Below, piece after piece: positions 18,743-26,434 of a stretch of 63,366 nt of DNA. Position numbers and translations under genes: made by a program. This stretch comes from Rickettsiales bacterium. Its GTDB lineage: Bacteria; Pseudomonadota; Alphaproteobacteria; Rs-D84. Each line of letters begins with the position of its first letter. The first letter of the stretch is position 1. The notes beneath the pieces were generated by a model. It made no database searches. It was given only the letters and a program-made list of their open reading frames with translations, and was not told where the DNA came from. Location of the stretch: contig JAISKV010000005.1 in NCBI GenBank assembly GCA_031260805.1, positions 1 to 63,366 of the forward strand, written 5' to 3'.

Positions 18743-18772
18743 AAATAAAAAACCGCCAACAGGAATTGGCGG
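18743..18772 (-). terminator. Intrinsic terminator in the lipoprotein leader
   Basis: On the minus strand CCGCCAA, a six-base loop and TTGGCGG are followed by TTTTTTATTT, ending just before the AGGAG ribosome site. A transcript reaching the gene must read through it, which suggests attenuation. Confidence 0.75.
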
Positions 18773-18784
18773 TCGGGATGTTAG

Positions 18785-18863
18785 AAAAATCATGATTTAG
18801 TATGACCTCGCAGTTTTCGGGTTGCCCCTATTTTATGACTGCGACAACCCGACCATGATTTTT
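18785..18863 (-). ncRNA. Candidate structured leader RNA with interleaved stems
   Basis: Four complementary segments alternate: TCGCAGT (18808-18814), TCGGGTTG (18817-18824), ACTGCGA (18838-18844), CAACCCGA (18845-18852). The two stems interleave, so they form a pseudoknot or exclude each other. An outer repeat AAAAATCATG/CATGATTTTT (18785-18794/18854-18863) encloses them. On the minus strand the block leads into the terminator and then the lipoprotein gene. Confidence 0.5.
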
Positions 18864-19217
18864 TTAATGAAATTACGGCCAGGAAATATCGGCATACAAG
18901 ACACCGATATTGGGAAATACAATGCAAGGCATCGCTAAATCAAAGAACTTTTCTAAGGTTCCCGAACCCACTTCCCAATGGATTCAAGACAAAGTATACA
19001 TTCTAAAACATAAAAAATAAACAAATAAATTGTGCATAGGGTGGGCAAAATTTTAACAGAGGCCCTGGCACACCCCTTTTAAGAATTATTGGGGCGGGTA
19101 AGTGGAATATGGGGGCATACACATTCGCACAAACCACGCGGAAAACAGGCAAAAAATAATATGTAATTGACGCAGGCCCCCGTTTGCCTGTATAATCTAT
19201 CTGAAAGATAATACAAA
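18864..19217. other. Non-coding stretch of the integrative element
   Basis: No convincing gene is present. The 22-bp sequence at 19034-19055 is repeated in inverted orientation at 20020-20041. Short frames on the minus strand lack ribosome sites and family resemblance. Confidence 0.5.
19034..19055 (+). repeat. 22-bp inverted repeat, left copy
   Basis: GCATAGGGTGGGCA followed by AAATTTTA matches the complement of 20020-20041 at 21 of 22 positions. The two copies bracket the HUH-like Rep gene and its palindromes, so they may be binding sites of a replication or regulatory protein. Confidence 0.6.
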
Positions 19218-19261
19218 CCAGAAATAAGCGATGTGTGCCTGCACACATCGCTTATTTCTGG
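19218..19261. repeat. Perfect 21-bp inverted repeat with a 2-base loop
   Basis: CCAGAAATAAGCG/CGCTTATTTCTGG arms extend without mismatch to a CT loop. It could extrude as a cruciform and is a candidate replication-initiation site for the adjacent Rep-like protein, or a strong hairpin RNA. Confidence 0.8.
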
Positions 19262-19311
19262 GCGGGACTTTAACAATCGCGTATTTTTCCCGTAATTCTG
19301 GGATTTTTAAT

Positions 19312-19359
19312 ACCGACACGCCATAACCAGCGGCTAGCCGCTGGTTATGGCGTGTCGGT
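19312..19359. repeat. Perfect 48-bp palindrome
   Basis: The sequence is its own complement from end to end, centred on CTAG (GCGGCTAGCCGC). It covers the last codons of the Rep-like gene, whose C-terminal Pro-Thr-Asp tail it encodes. It is a candidate origin or terminator. Confidence 0.85.
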
Positions 19360-19851
19360 TGGTGTCGGTTTTAGTGATAAATTAAACAATTCCTCGGACG
19401 GAATCCAAACACTGGTATCTATTCGTCTTGTTCCGTCGGGCCATATATGTTTAAGAACATACTTGTGTAATCGCGCGGGTGTTTTTTTAATTCGTAATAC
19501 TAATAAATCTGGAATTGGCTCGCGCGGCTTTTTCTTTGCCGTTTGGAATTTATTGTGTATTTCTCTTTTGTTGTGTGCCTGGTCTTTTAATAATATATGC
19601 CCATGCCAACCATAGACGGCGTTCTTTTCTGCAATCATTCTGAAAGTGATGTGATTACGCCTCCACCTTGCCCCCAACATTGCTCGTTCCCACCGCCCCA
19701 TAACCACACGAACATATCTTTTCAATGTTTCAATATCTTTCGGTTTATGGTTTGTATCAAATTGCAGTGGTATATGAAAGGTCGGCTCAAAACTTGATAA
19801 ATCGTCATATATCGCTTGTCTGATTTGCTCGTGCTGTCGGTTCATTTTCAT
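19345..19851 (-). CDS. HUH-like replication initiator of the element
   Basis: The 168-residue protein is basic. It contains a WHGHILLK segment near residue 80, resembling the two-histidine metal motif, and a YVLK segment near residue 130, resembling the YxxK catalytic motif of HUH endonucleases. The small size fits rolling-circle Rep proteins. Two ATG codons lie close together behind AAAAGGGAT; the first was taken. The flanking perfect palindromes strengthen a replication role, but the motif spacing and the glycine between the histidines leave doubt. Confidence 0.5.
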   Translation of the reverse strand: MKMNRQHEQIRQAIYDDLSSFEPTFHIPLQFDTNHKPKDIETLKRYVRVVMGRWERAMLGARWRRNHITFRMIAEKNAVYGWHGHILLKDQAHNKREIHNKFQTAKKKPREPIPDLLVLRIKKTPARLHKYVLKHIWPDGTRRIDTSVWIPSEELFNLSLKPTPTDTP

Positions 19852-20019
19852 ATCCCTTTTGTTGTATGTGAAAACTGGAAAAGTTTTCAATTTTCCTTAT
19901 TGTTTTTCAGACATTCGCCGCCTTTGCCAGTCATTAAAACACGATGCAAATGCGGACGAAATAAAGCAGTATTTGCGCGGGGCCATAAATTGAAAAAAGG
20001 GGCTGGGGTGGCACAATTC

Positions 20020-20041
20020 TAAAATTATGCCCACCCTATGC
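20020..20041 (-). repeat. 22-bp inverted repeat, right copy
   Basis: This is the complement of the sequence at 19034-19055 with one mismatch. It overlaps the 3' end of the AlpA-like gene. Confidence 0.6.
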
Positions 20042-20251
20042 CCCTTCAACTTTGTTTTCTGTTTGCGACGCAATCCATATATCCAGGTCTGCCTTGCGGT
20101 ATCTGATACATTTTCCCCAACGCACGAATGGAATTTTTTGTTTCCCATAATGCCGCCAAGAGTTCAGAGTGCCGATAGTCGTGCCAAGATACTTTGCCGC
20201 CTCTGTTTGCGACATAAGAACCGCCGAACCTGTATTGTCTTGATTTTCCAT
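20036..20251 (-). CDS. AlpA/excisionase-like helix-turn-helix protein
   Basis: The 71-residue protein has the MerR/AlpA-type fold: MSQTEAAKYLGTTIGTLNSWR forms the winged helix-turn-helix, followed by IPFVRWGKCIRYRKADLDIWI. Such proteins act as excision factors or regulators of integrative elements. The start was set at the ATG six bases behind AAAGGA; a GTG eight codons upstream is less likely. Confidence 0.75.
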   Translation of the reverse strand: MENQDNTGSAVLMSQTEAAKYLGTTIGTLNSWRHYGKQKIPFVRWGKCIRYRKADLDIWIASQTENKVEGA

Positions 20252-20352
20252 TTTCATTTCCTTTCGTATAAACACAGCAGAATCGCCTTGTTTACTTGTA
20301 TTTTTTCATTTGGAAAAATCCGTGTATAGAAAAATAATAAAAGTATAAAAAT

Positions 20353-20379
20353 ATGTAAAAAATCCGCAGAAGGCGGATT
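20353..20379 (-). terminator. Intrinsic terminator of the tRNA-Leu/unknown-protein transcript
   Basis: On the minus strand AATCCGC, a five-base loop and GCGGATT are followed by six T residues, 40 bases past the stop codon of the upstream gene. Confidence 0.75.
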
Positions 20380-20419
20380 GGGATACTTTTATTATTTGGA
20401 ATAAGAGTATAACGAATCG

Positions 20420-20965
20420 TTATAGCAGCGATTCAATTTCAAGAATCTTTTGTCGCTGTGCATCCGTCAAAGGTTTATTGTTTTTGCGTGCCAGAGTTAT
20501 ACTGATATAAGACAGCGGATTATCCAACATTCCATAATACCTGGTATAAAGATTTTCTGCGCTTTCTTTATATCCGTATTCCGCTTTTATATCTTTCATT
20601 ATATCAGTCAATTTTGTTTTTTTCGGGAATTTGGCTTTATGTTGCTCAACGCGGTTATAAAGTAATACGCCGTCATTACCAAGCCACTTAGTGGGCTGTC
20701 CTGGTGTCTTTACTTCCTCTCGGTGCATAAACCCAACAATGCCGTATTCAACGGCCATTTTTTGTATAAATTCTCTAACGACTTTGGGTAATTTTTTGGG
20801 TCTGACAAGACCATATTTCTCAAACAATGCCTGTTCTTTTTCAACCAAACAAGAATCCAGTGTATCATGTGCAACAGCGGGGCTTATCTTTCGGAGGCCC
20901 TCTATAAAAACTTTCGGGGGAAGTGGTCTGTCTAAGACACTATCTTTTATCGGTCTTTTGCCCAT
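20420..20965 (-). CDS. Mobile-element protein of unknown function
   Basis: The 181-residue protein starts at MGKRPIKDSV, eighteen bases after the CCA end of tRNA-Leu. A longer frame would run through the tRNA gene and is rejected. The C-terminal half has GQPTKWLGNDGVLLYNRVEQ and a later LYTRYYG; I associate this layout with small phage and element proteins but cannot name it. No signal peptide or membrane segment is seen. It is probably co-transcribed with the tRNA. Confidence 0.6.
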   Translation of the reverse strand: MGKRPIKDSVLDRPLPPKVFIEGLRKISPAVAHDTLDSCLVEKEQALFEKYGLVRPKKLPKVVREFIQKMAVEYGIVGFMHREEVKTPGQPTKWLGNDGVLLYNRVEQHKAKFPKKTKLTDIMKDIKAEYGYKESAENLYTRYYGMLDNPLSYISITLARKNNKPLTDAQRQKILEIESLL

Positions 20966-20982
20966 GTGTAGTTCTCTTAAAA

Positions 20983-21069
20983 TGGTGGTCTTGGCGGGAC
21001 TTGAACCCGCACGAGTGCAATACTCAATGGATTTTAAGTCCACAGCGTCTACCATTCCGCCACAAGACC
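20983..21069 (-). tRNA. tRNA-Leu(UAA), intact, carried by the element
   Basis: The 87-nt gene folds as a complete type II tRNA: acceptor GGTCTTG/CAAGACC, anticodon loop CTTAAAA with UAA, variable arm GAGT/ACTC, T arm GCGGGTTCAAGTCCCGC and encoded CCA. It has the same length as the disrupted host tRNA-Leu reconstructed from the element ends but a different acceptor stem. It presumably replaces the broken gene. Confidence 0.93.
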
Positions 21070-21079
21070 ATTTCCGAAA

Positions 21080-21108
21080 ACTATACTTTACTAATGTTAA
21101 ATTTTCAA
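21080..21108 (-). promoter_or_regulatory. Promoter of the element tRNA-Leu
   Basis: On the minus strand TTGAAA and TATAGT are 17 bases apart, ten bases before the mature tRNA 5' end. Confidence 0.7.
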
Positions 21109-21138
21109 GAACGAAAATCAACACTTTTTATTGCCGTC

Positions 21139-21156
21139 AGTAGCAAATAGGTAGCA
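21139..21156. repeat. 18-bp arm-type repeat, right end of the element
   Basis: AGTAGCAAATAGGTAGCA is identical to 16708-16725 and in the same orientation. It lies between the tRNA-Leu and the right attachment core. Confidence 0.75.
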
Positions 21157-21260
21157 AAAAGAAAAATTTAGGAAATTGCAAATTTATAACAATCGTCGCA
21201 AACCCGCTTAAATCTAATCTTTTCTGGCAGATTTACAATCCATATAATCGTAATGATTAC

Positions 21261-21302
21261 AGGATTTTAAGTCCTCAGCGTCTACCGTTCCGCCATATCC
21301 CC
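21261..21302 (-). pseudogene. 5' half of a disrupted tRNA-Leu(UAA) gene (attR)
   Basis: Read on the minus strand: acceptor GGGGATA, D arm GGCGGAACGGTAGACGC and anticodon arm AGGACTTAAAATCCT. Beyond the core, element sequence offers a TAATC/GATTA variable-arm-like stem but no proper T arm or matching acceptor strand, so this end is not restored to a functional tRNA. The core copy is 21261-21273. Confidence 0.85.
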
Positions 21303-21313
21303 GGCGTTGTGCA

Positions 21314-21341
21314 ATATTAACACAGATAAAACGAAAATCAA
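21314..21341 (-). promoter_or_regulatory. Original promoter of the disrupted tRNA-Leu
   Basis: On the minus strand TTGATT and TAATAT are 16 bases apart and 11 bases before the old tRNA 5' end. It now drives the broken half gene into the element. Confidence 0.55.
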
Positions 21342-21389
21342 CGGATTTTTATTGATTTGCCGCGAACAATTAAACATCGTTCATGCCAA

Positions 21390-21698
21390 TTAAATCAACT
21401 TTTTCTTTTCCCGGTCAAATTCCGATTTGGTTATCGCGCCGGATTTCAGCAATTTATGCAGTTTTTCCAATTTATCCAGATTGGTATCCTTGGCGACCCA
21501 ATCGCCCGGCTTCCATACCAGCGACAGTATCAGCGCGACCACCCAGGTAATGCCAAAGAGCAATCCGCACCATGCCAGAATCCGTATAGCGCTCAATTCG
21601 CTGCCGGTTATCCCGCGCAAAACCGCCACCCGTATCGGTATCTGGATAATCAGAACTGCAATTATCAATATTAATACAAACCATACAAGAAATATCAT
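21390..21698 (-). CDS. Membrane protein with a C-terminal SHOCT domain
   Basis: The 102-residue protein has two membrane helices (about residues 2-21 and 41-62) and ends in a SHOCT motif, LDKLEKLHKLLKSGAITKSE, a short oligomerisation module. It overlaps the mscL stop codon by ATGA, so the two may be made together. The function is unknown. Confidence 0.7.
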   Translation of the reverse strand: MIFLVWFVLILIIAVLIIQIPIRVAVLRGITGSELSAIRILAWCGLLFGITWVVALILSLVWKPGDWVAKDTNLDKLEKLHKLLKSGAITKSEFDREKKKLI

Positions 21699-22255
21699 TT
21701 TTTCACCGCCTTTTTTACTTTTTTAATCATGCCGTCGCCCAACTCTGCCAGTTTTTTCAACGAAATTTCAGGTTCTGCCGCCACGACCGGCGCGGCCTTT
21801 ACAGGTTTCAGCGCGCTCAAACAATACGGGCATTTCGTCGCATTAACGCCGACATCCGATTTCTGGCAATACGGGCAAATCCGCGTTGTTATCGCCGCCG
21901 GCGAATGAGCGCGAACTTTGCTGACAACGCGCACAATCATGAACACCGCAAACATTGTTATAAAGAAACTGACCAGAGTGTTGATGAACAGCCCGACATT
22001 CAGCGTGGTCGCGCCCGCGGACTGCGCCGCCGCGACAGTATGATAAACCGCGCCTTCGCCGCCGCCGCGAATAATTATGAACCAGTTGGAAAAATCCACC
22101 CCGCCGATAAGCAACCCGATCGGCGGCATAATGATATCCTTGACCAAAGAATTCACGACCCCGGTCATCACGCTGCCGACAATGATACCGACAGCCATGT
22201 CAATCGCGCTGCCCTTGGCAATGAACGCCTTGAATTCCAATAGAATTTTTTTCAT
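21695..22255 (-). CDS. mscL: Large-conductance mechanosensitive channel with added zinc ribbon
   Basis: The 186-residue protein has the MscL core: an N-terminal amphipathic helix, EFKAFIAKGSAIDMAVGIIVG in the first membrane helix and a second helix near residues 85-110. Unlike typical ~140-residue MscL it has a CPYC...CPYC zinc-ribbon-like insert near residues 125-145 and a basic C-terminal helix. The start was set at MKKILLEF behind a G-rich ribosome site. It opens under osmotic downshock. Confidence 0.88.
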   Translation of the reverse strand: MKKILLEFKAFIAKGSAIDMAVGIIVGSVMTGVVNSLVKDIIMPPIGLLIGGVDFSNWFIIIRGGGEGAVYHTVAAAQSAGATTLNVGLFINTLVSFFITMFAVFMIVRVVSKVRAHSPAAITTRICPYCQKSDVGVNATKCPYCLSALKPVKAAPVVAAEPEISLKKLAELGDGMIKKVKKAVKK

Positions 22256-22302
22256 TTGCCCCCCCTTTGCGCATGCATTGTAAGTTAAAAAGCAGTAATC
22301 AG

Positions 22303-23367
22303 TCAATCAATATTTGCCAACTGCTCTAACTTGTCCGCCGCGGTGTTTGCGTCAATCATTTCATCCAGGCCAGCCCCGCCCGCCAAAATATCGTCCAGTT
22401 TGTACAGCGTCAATTTTATGCGATGGTCCGTCACCCGCTGTTCCGGGAAATTATAAGTCCGGATTTTCTCGCTGCGATCGCCGCCGCCCACCATTGACCT
22501 TCTTAAATTGCCACTTTTGGTTTCTTGTTCAACCCGTTGTTTTTCGTACAGTTTTGCACGCAAGACATTCATTGCGGATTCTTTGTTTGACAATTGGGAA
22601 CGACCATCCTGACACGCGACAACTATCCCGGTCGGCAAATGGGTTATGCGAACCGCGCTGTCGGTTTTATTGACATGCTGACCGCCCGCCCCGCTGGATC
22701 GGTAAGTGTCAATGCGCAGATCTTTGTCGTCTATCACGACATCCAACTCCTCCGCTTCGGGCATGACCGCGACGGAGGCGGCGGAAGTATGAATACGGCC
22801 GGACGCCTCTGTCTCTGGAACCCGTTGAACACGGTGGATTCCGCCCTCGAACTTAAACCGGGCGAACGCGCCTTGGCCCGCGACGCGAAAAACAACTTCC
22901 TTGTACCCGTTCAGACTGGTTGGATTTTCTTCTATAACCTCTATCTTCCAACCATGCCGGGCAGCGTAAAGTTTATACTGATTGTACAGGTCGCCAGCGA
23001 ACAAAGCAGATTCTTCACCGCCAACCCCGGCGCGAATTTCAACGATAACCGAATGGTCGTCCGCATCGTCCCGGGGTAGTAAGGCAACTTGAAGTCCTTT
23101 CTCTACTTCTGGCAACAACTTGTTGAATTCAGCCAATTGTTCTTCGGCCATACCTTTTAATTCCGGTTCGCGCAACATCTCGGTCGCGTCATCAATCCCG
23201 GCCTGGATGCGAAAATATTCATTAATAATCGGCATGATTTCATTCAGCGCTGAATATTCTTTGGACAGCCGCGATAATTCGGCCCCGGAAATATTTCCAC
23301 CGTTCATCAAACCTTCTATCTCGGTCGCGCGCGCCCGAATATCTTTTAATTTTTGTCCCGCTATCAT
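22303..23367 (-). CDS. prfA: Peptide chain release factor 1
   Basis: The 354-residue factor ends translation at UAA and UAG. The GGQ motif is at 228-230, and the codon-recognition tripeptide appears as P-E-T at 184-186, where E. coli RF1 has PAT. Its ATG shares one base with the hisS stop codon (TAATG), indicating coupling. No prmC gene follows. Confidence 0.95.
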   Translation of the reverse strand: MIAGQKLKDIRARATEIEGLMNGGNISGAELSRLSKEYSALNEIMPIINEYFRIQAGIDDATEMLREPELKGMAEEQLAEFNKLLPEVEKGLQVALLPRDDADDHSVIVEIRAGVGGEESALFAGDLYNQYKLYAARHGWKIEVIEENPTSLNGYKEVVFRVAGQGAFARFKFEGGIHRVQRVPETEASGRIHTSAASVAVMPEAEELDVVIDDKDLRIDTYRSSGAGGQHVNKTDSAVRITHLPTGIVVACQDGRSQLSNKESAMNVLRAKLYEKQRVEQETKSGNLRRSMVGGGDRSEKIRTYNFPEQRVTDHRIKLTLYKLDDILAGGAGLDEMIDANTAADKLEQLANID

Positions 23368-24662
23368 TATTTCACCAACTTTATAACATCCGCCAGGGCC
23401 AGTTTTTGCTGATCGCCGCTGGTCATATTTTTAACCGTCAGCATTTCAGAACTTACTTCATCTTCCCCGATTATCACACTGAACCTGCTTCCAATTTTAT
23501 CAGCAAATTCAATTTGATTCTTGAATTTTTTATCAGTATCCAGGTACGGCACCGCAACAACCCCGGCGCCGCGCAATTCATTCAAGACATTTATCGCGTA
23601 CGCTGCCTGCTGCTGCCCAATAACCAGCACGGCGACATCTGCCGGCGTTTCATATTTTGACCAATCAATTCGTCCTGAATCAATCGCCATCGCGACAACG
23701 CGGTTTATGCCAATAGCCAATCCGACGCCGGCAATCTTGGTCTTGCTGAATTTTCCGACCAGATTTTCATACTGTCCGCCGCCGCCGATTGATCCCAATT
23801 CCGGATAATCGTCCGATACCGCTTCATATACCAGACCAGTGTAATACCCCAGTCCGCGAACAATCGCCACATCTATCTGAAAATTTTTCACCCCGGAACA
23901 TTCAAGCAGTTTTCCAAAATCATCCAATTCCGCAATCGCGGCATCAATATTAACATCACAGTTTAATAAAACCGAATAACCGATTGTAAAAACACTGTTA
24001 ATTAAATCTGCATTTTCTCTAAAAACCGTTGCCAGCCCCGCCAGAAATTCGTCGCCCGGCATTTTTTTCTGTTTGTCAATCAGCACCAGCGCCGCGCGCC
24101 GCGCGTCATCGTCAAACCCCATCCAGTCAAACACCGCGTTCCAAAAACGACGGCTGCCGATGCGAATTGTGTACCGGCCGACCAGTTCCGGAATCACGCT
24201 GTAAACCTGTTCCCAAACCGCAATCAGTTCAGCGTCATAGTTTGTTGACAACCGGCCCACGCCCATAATGTCCATGTCCAGCTGGTAAAATTCGCGATAT
24301 CGGTATTTTTGCGGCCGCTCGCCCCTATACCGCTTGGAATACTGGGTCGCGCGGAACGGAAACGCCAGATCATTCAGGTGTCCCGCCACATACCGCGCCA
24401 AGCCGACCGTCCCGTCATAGCGCAGCCCCATCTTGGTCTCGCCTTTCTGGAAAAGATACATTTCGGTCGCGGTATCCTCGAAATCTTCCGCATCGGTCAA
24501 GACTTCGGCACGCTCGACCGCGGGCAAGTCCAAATACTCAAACCCGGCGTTTTTCAGCACGCCGCGCATGCGGGCGACGCAATCGTCCATAAATCTTTGC
24601 TGGGCCGGCAATAATTCCACAAATCCCGACAGCGGCTTTGTTGATTTTAATTCTGTTGTCAT
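23367..24662 (-). CDS. hisS: Histidyl-tRNA synthetase
   Basis: The 431-residue class II synthetase has motif 2 in [22 protein letters not shown] and the HisRS signatures [12 protein letters not shown] and GGGGQYENL; a C-terminal anticodon-binding domain follows. The start MTTELKST has AAGGA eight bases upstream, while the upstream frame has no ribosome site. Confidence 0.93.
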   Translation of the reverse strand: MTTELKSTKPLSGFVELLPAQQRFMDDCVARMRGVLKNAGFEYLDLPAVERAEVLTDAEDFEDTATEMYLFQKGETKMGLRYDGTVGLARYVAGHLNDLAFPFRATQYSKRYRGERPQKYRYREFYQLDMDIMGVGRLSTNYDAELIAVWEQVYSVIPELVGRYTIRIGSRRFWNAVFDWMGFDDDARRAALVLIDKQKKMPGDEFLAGLATVFRENADLINSVFTIGYSVLLNCDVNIDAAIAELDDFGKLLECSGVKNFQIDVAIVRGLGYYTGLVYEAVSDDYPELGSIGGGGQYENLVGKFSKTKIAGVGLAIGINRVVAMAIDSGRIDWSKYETPADVAVLVIGQQQAAYAINVLNELRGAGVVAVPYLDTDKKFKNQIEFADKIGSRFSVIIGEDEVSSEMLTVKNMTSGDQQKLALADVIKLVK

Positions 24663-24840
24663 TTTATATTCCTTTTGATTTTTATTATAGCGCATCCGCG
24701 CGCAAAATTGCACGCGATAAATTTTGTATTAAATCGGGTATGCTAAGAATTCACGCCGGCGGCGTGATGGATAAAAGAAAACGACAAAGAATAAAATTCT
24801 GCGTTCATGCGGGCTATTATAGCGCGAAAAAGTCAGAAAA

Positions 24841-25491
24841 TCAAATTTTATTGTGCAGTTCCGCGCCATGATTGTTCAGCCAGCGGCGCGCGGCCGCGAC
24901 ATTCCCGTCATACAACTGCCCGACCAGATTCCAAAATTCCGGCGAATGATTCATAAACCGGCGGTGCGCCAGTTCATGCAGAATGACATAGCGCATGATT
25001 TCCGGCGGCGCGAATGCCAGCCGCCAGGACAGCGAAATCGCGCCAGAAGCCGAGCAAGATCCCCAACGGCTGGTCGTATCGCGGGCCGTCAGGCGCGTCG
25101 GATGCAACCCCCGCGGCGCGGCGCGGATAATTTCGCGAGCGCGGATTAAAAACATTTCCCGAATTTTATCGCGAACGCGCCGCTGATAAAACTCGGGCCG
25201 GCACGCGATAAGCGGGCATTCGTACGGACTTCCAAAAATAGTAATTGTATCGCCGGGCGAAATTCGCGGCGCGGCCGCGGCCGGCGCATTTGCGAAAAAT
25301 TTTTCCAGCCAGCCGCGGCGCGATTCCATGAAATTTAGCGCGGCGCGGCGCCCCGCCGCCGCCGGGACTGACACGCGGATTTCGCGCCGCGCCGCAGCGC
25401 GCGGCCGAACGCAGATGTTTTTCAATCCGCGCCGCGTTGTAAAAATTACCGGGATTTTTTCGCCTGATAAAAGGGTGAATTCATCGGACAT
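24841..25491 (-). CDS. YgjP-like metallopeptidase-fold protein (DUF45)
   Basis: The 216-residue protein matches the YgjP/DUF45 family: TSRWGSCSASGAISLSWRL followed by VILHELAH (zinc motif) and NHSPEFW (third ligand region). No signal peptide is present. The biological substrate is not known. The ~180 bases between it and hisS hold no gene I can support. Confidence 0.85.
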   Translation of the reverse strand: MSDEFTLLSGEKIPVIFTTRRGLKNICVRPRAAARREIRVSVPAAAGRRAALNFMESRRGWLEKFFANAPAAAAPRISPGDTITIFGSPYECPLIACRPEFYQRRVRDKIREMFLIRAREIIRAAPRGLHPTRLTARDTTSRWGSCSASGAISLSWRLAFAPPEIMRYVILHELAHRRFMNHSPEFWNLVGQLYDGNVAAARRWLNNHGAELHNKI

Positions 25492-25568
25492 GTTTTATGA
25501 AGAATTTATGACTTATACTTATTGTATCATGAATTGAAATAAAGTTGCTCATCTTTTTGCGCTCACTA

Positions 25569-25701
25569 TCCCCCATCGTCATTCCGGGCAAGCGCGTCAG
25601 CGCGCGACCCGGAATCCAGGTCATTGCTGTCAATTTTGCAACGCAAAATTGTGCGTTATTCTACCTGGATCCCGCATCAAGTGCGGGATGACGATGGGGG
25701 A
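25569..25701. repeat. REP-like palindrome, family C
   Basis: The arms CCCCATCGTCATTCCGGG and GCGGGATGACGATGGGG enclose internal hairpins (GCGCGTCAGCGCGC and TTTTGCAACGCAAAA). It separates carD from the YgjP-like gene. Confidence 0.88.
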
Positions 25702-25744
25702 ATATTCAGTTCAAGGAAATACAATACACACAAATACCCTGCCG

Positions 25745-26308
25745 CTATTCCGAATCTTCTTCCAGTTCTTCTTCCAGATCTTCGTCAACGGCGTTCAGAT
25801 CCAGTTCCGGCGGCACGCCCATCATGTCTTCTATCTTCAATGTGGCGGAATCCAAGTCAATCTTGTGCAGAATCGCGTACTCTTGGGCCATTCTTTCCAG
25901 CGCGCGCAGATACAATCCGCGGGCCGAGAAATTCATCATATCCGTCGGTTCGCGGCGGCGCAGATCGCGCAAAACATCCGCCACGCGGGCCGGGTCGCCG
26001 GAATTAATGCTCTCTTCATACTGGGCGGACCGGCGCGCCCAGATAAGCCTTTTCGCGACCGGCTTGTCCCGCGCGCTTTCAATAATTTTATTCAATTCTT
26101 TTGGGGACGCCAGCGGGCGCAGGCCTGATATTTCCGCGCGGTCAACCGGCACGCGCAGGGTCATGCGGTTCCGCTCGAACTCTATAACCAACAGCGTTAT
26201 TTTTTGTCCGCCGACACTCTGCTCTTCGGTGCGCAGCAATTTGCCCACGCCAACCGTCGGATAGACCACAAAATCGCCATTCTTGAAACTTAATTTCTTT
26301 GCCGCCAT
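25745..26308 (-). CDS. carD: CarD-family transcription regulator
   Basis: The 187-residue protein has an N-terminal RNA-polymerase interaction domain (FKNGDFVVYPTVGVGKLL) and a helical DNA-binding domain, with a very acidic C-terminal tail (DEDLEEELEEDSE). CarD proteins stabilise open promoter complexes. The start MAAKKLSF was chosen because the promoter TATAAT lies only about 20 bases upstream, excluding a longer frame. Confidence 0.88.
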   Translation of the reverse strand: MAAKKLSFKNGDFVVYPTVGVGKLLRTEEQSVGGQKITLLVIEFERNRMTLRVPVDRAEISGLRPLASPKELNKIIESARDKPVAKRLIWARRSAQYEESINSGDPARVADVLRDLRRREPTDMMNFSARGLYLRALERMAQEYAILHKIDLDSATLKIEDMMGVPPELDLNAVDEDLEEELEEDSE

Positions 26309-26329
26309 GTAAAAGCCCCAGTTTTGGCG

Positions 26330-26358
26330 ATTATACCACAGAAAATGCACATCCGCAA
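26330..26358 (-). promoter_or_regulatory. Promoter of carD
   Basis: On the minus strand TTGCGG and TATAAT are 17 bases apart, giving a short leader of about 14 bases. Confidence 0.6.
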
Positions 26359-26362
26359 ATTA

Positions 26363-26434
26363 AAGTGCAGGTGTAGGTGAAGGTGTAAGTGTAGGCCATT
26401 AACCTTCATCTCCACCTTCACCTACACTTTCACT
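26363..26434. repeat. Inverted short-unit element H6 (AGGTGT/ACCTTC)
   Basis: Six-base-spaced units (AGGTGT, AGGTGA, AGGTGT) run into a GGCCATTAACC centre and complementary TTCACC/TACACC units. The stop codon of the upstream lipoprotein lies inside it. A sister element with the GGCCATCACC centre lies at 56700-56776. Confidence 0.85.

Noticed and set aside
18808-18852. Classical H-type pseudoknot
   Set aside because: The stems interleave correctly, but one connecting loop has zero bases, so both stems are unlikely to form together. It was kept only as a candidate switch.
19897-20035. A 28-codon minus-strand frame next to the AlpA-like gene
   Set aside because: It is too short, with no ribosome site and no recognisable features.
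20966-21124. N-terminal extension of the unknown protein gene through the tRNA-Leu
   Set aside because: The frame reads an intact tRNA gene; the ATG 18 bases after the tRNA is the natural start.
24663-24840. Small frame between hisS and the YgjP-like gene
   Set aside because: A short plus-strand frame exists but lacks a clear ribosome site, promoter or family.
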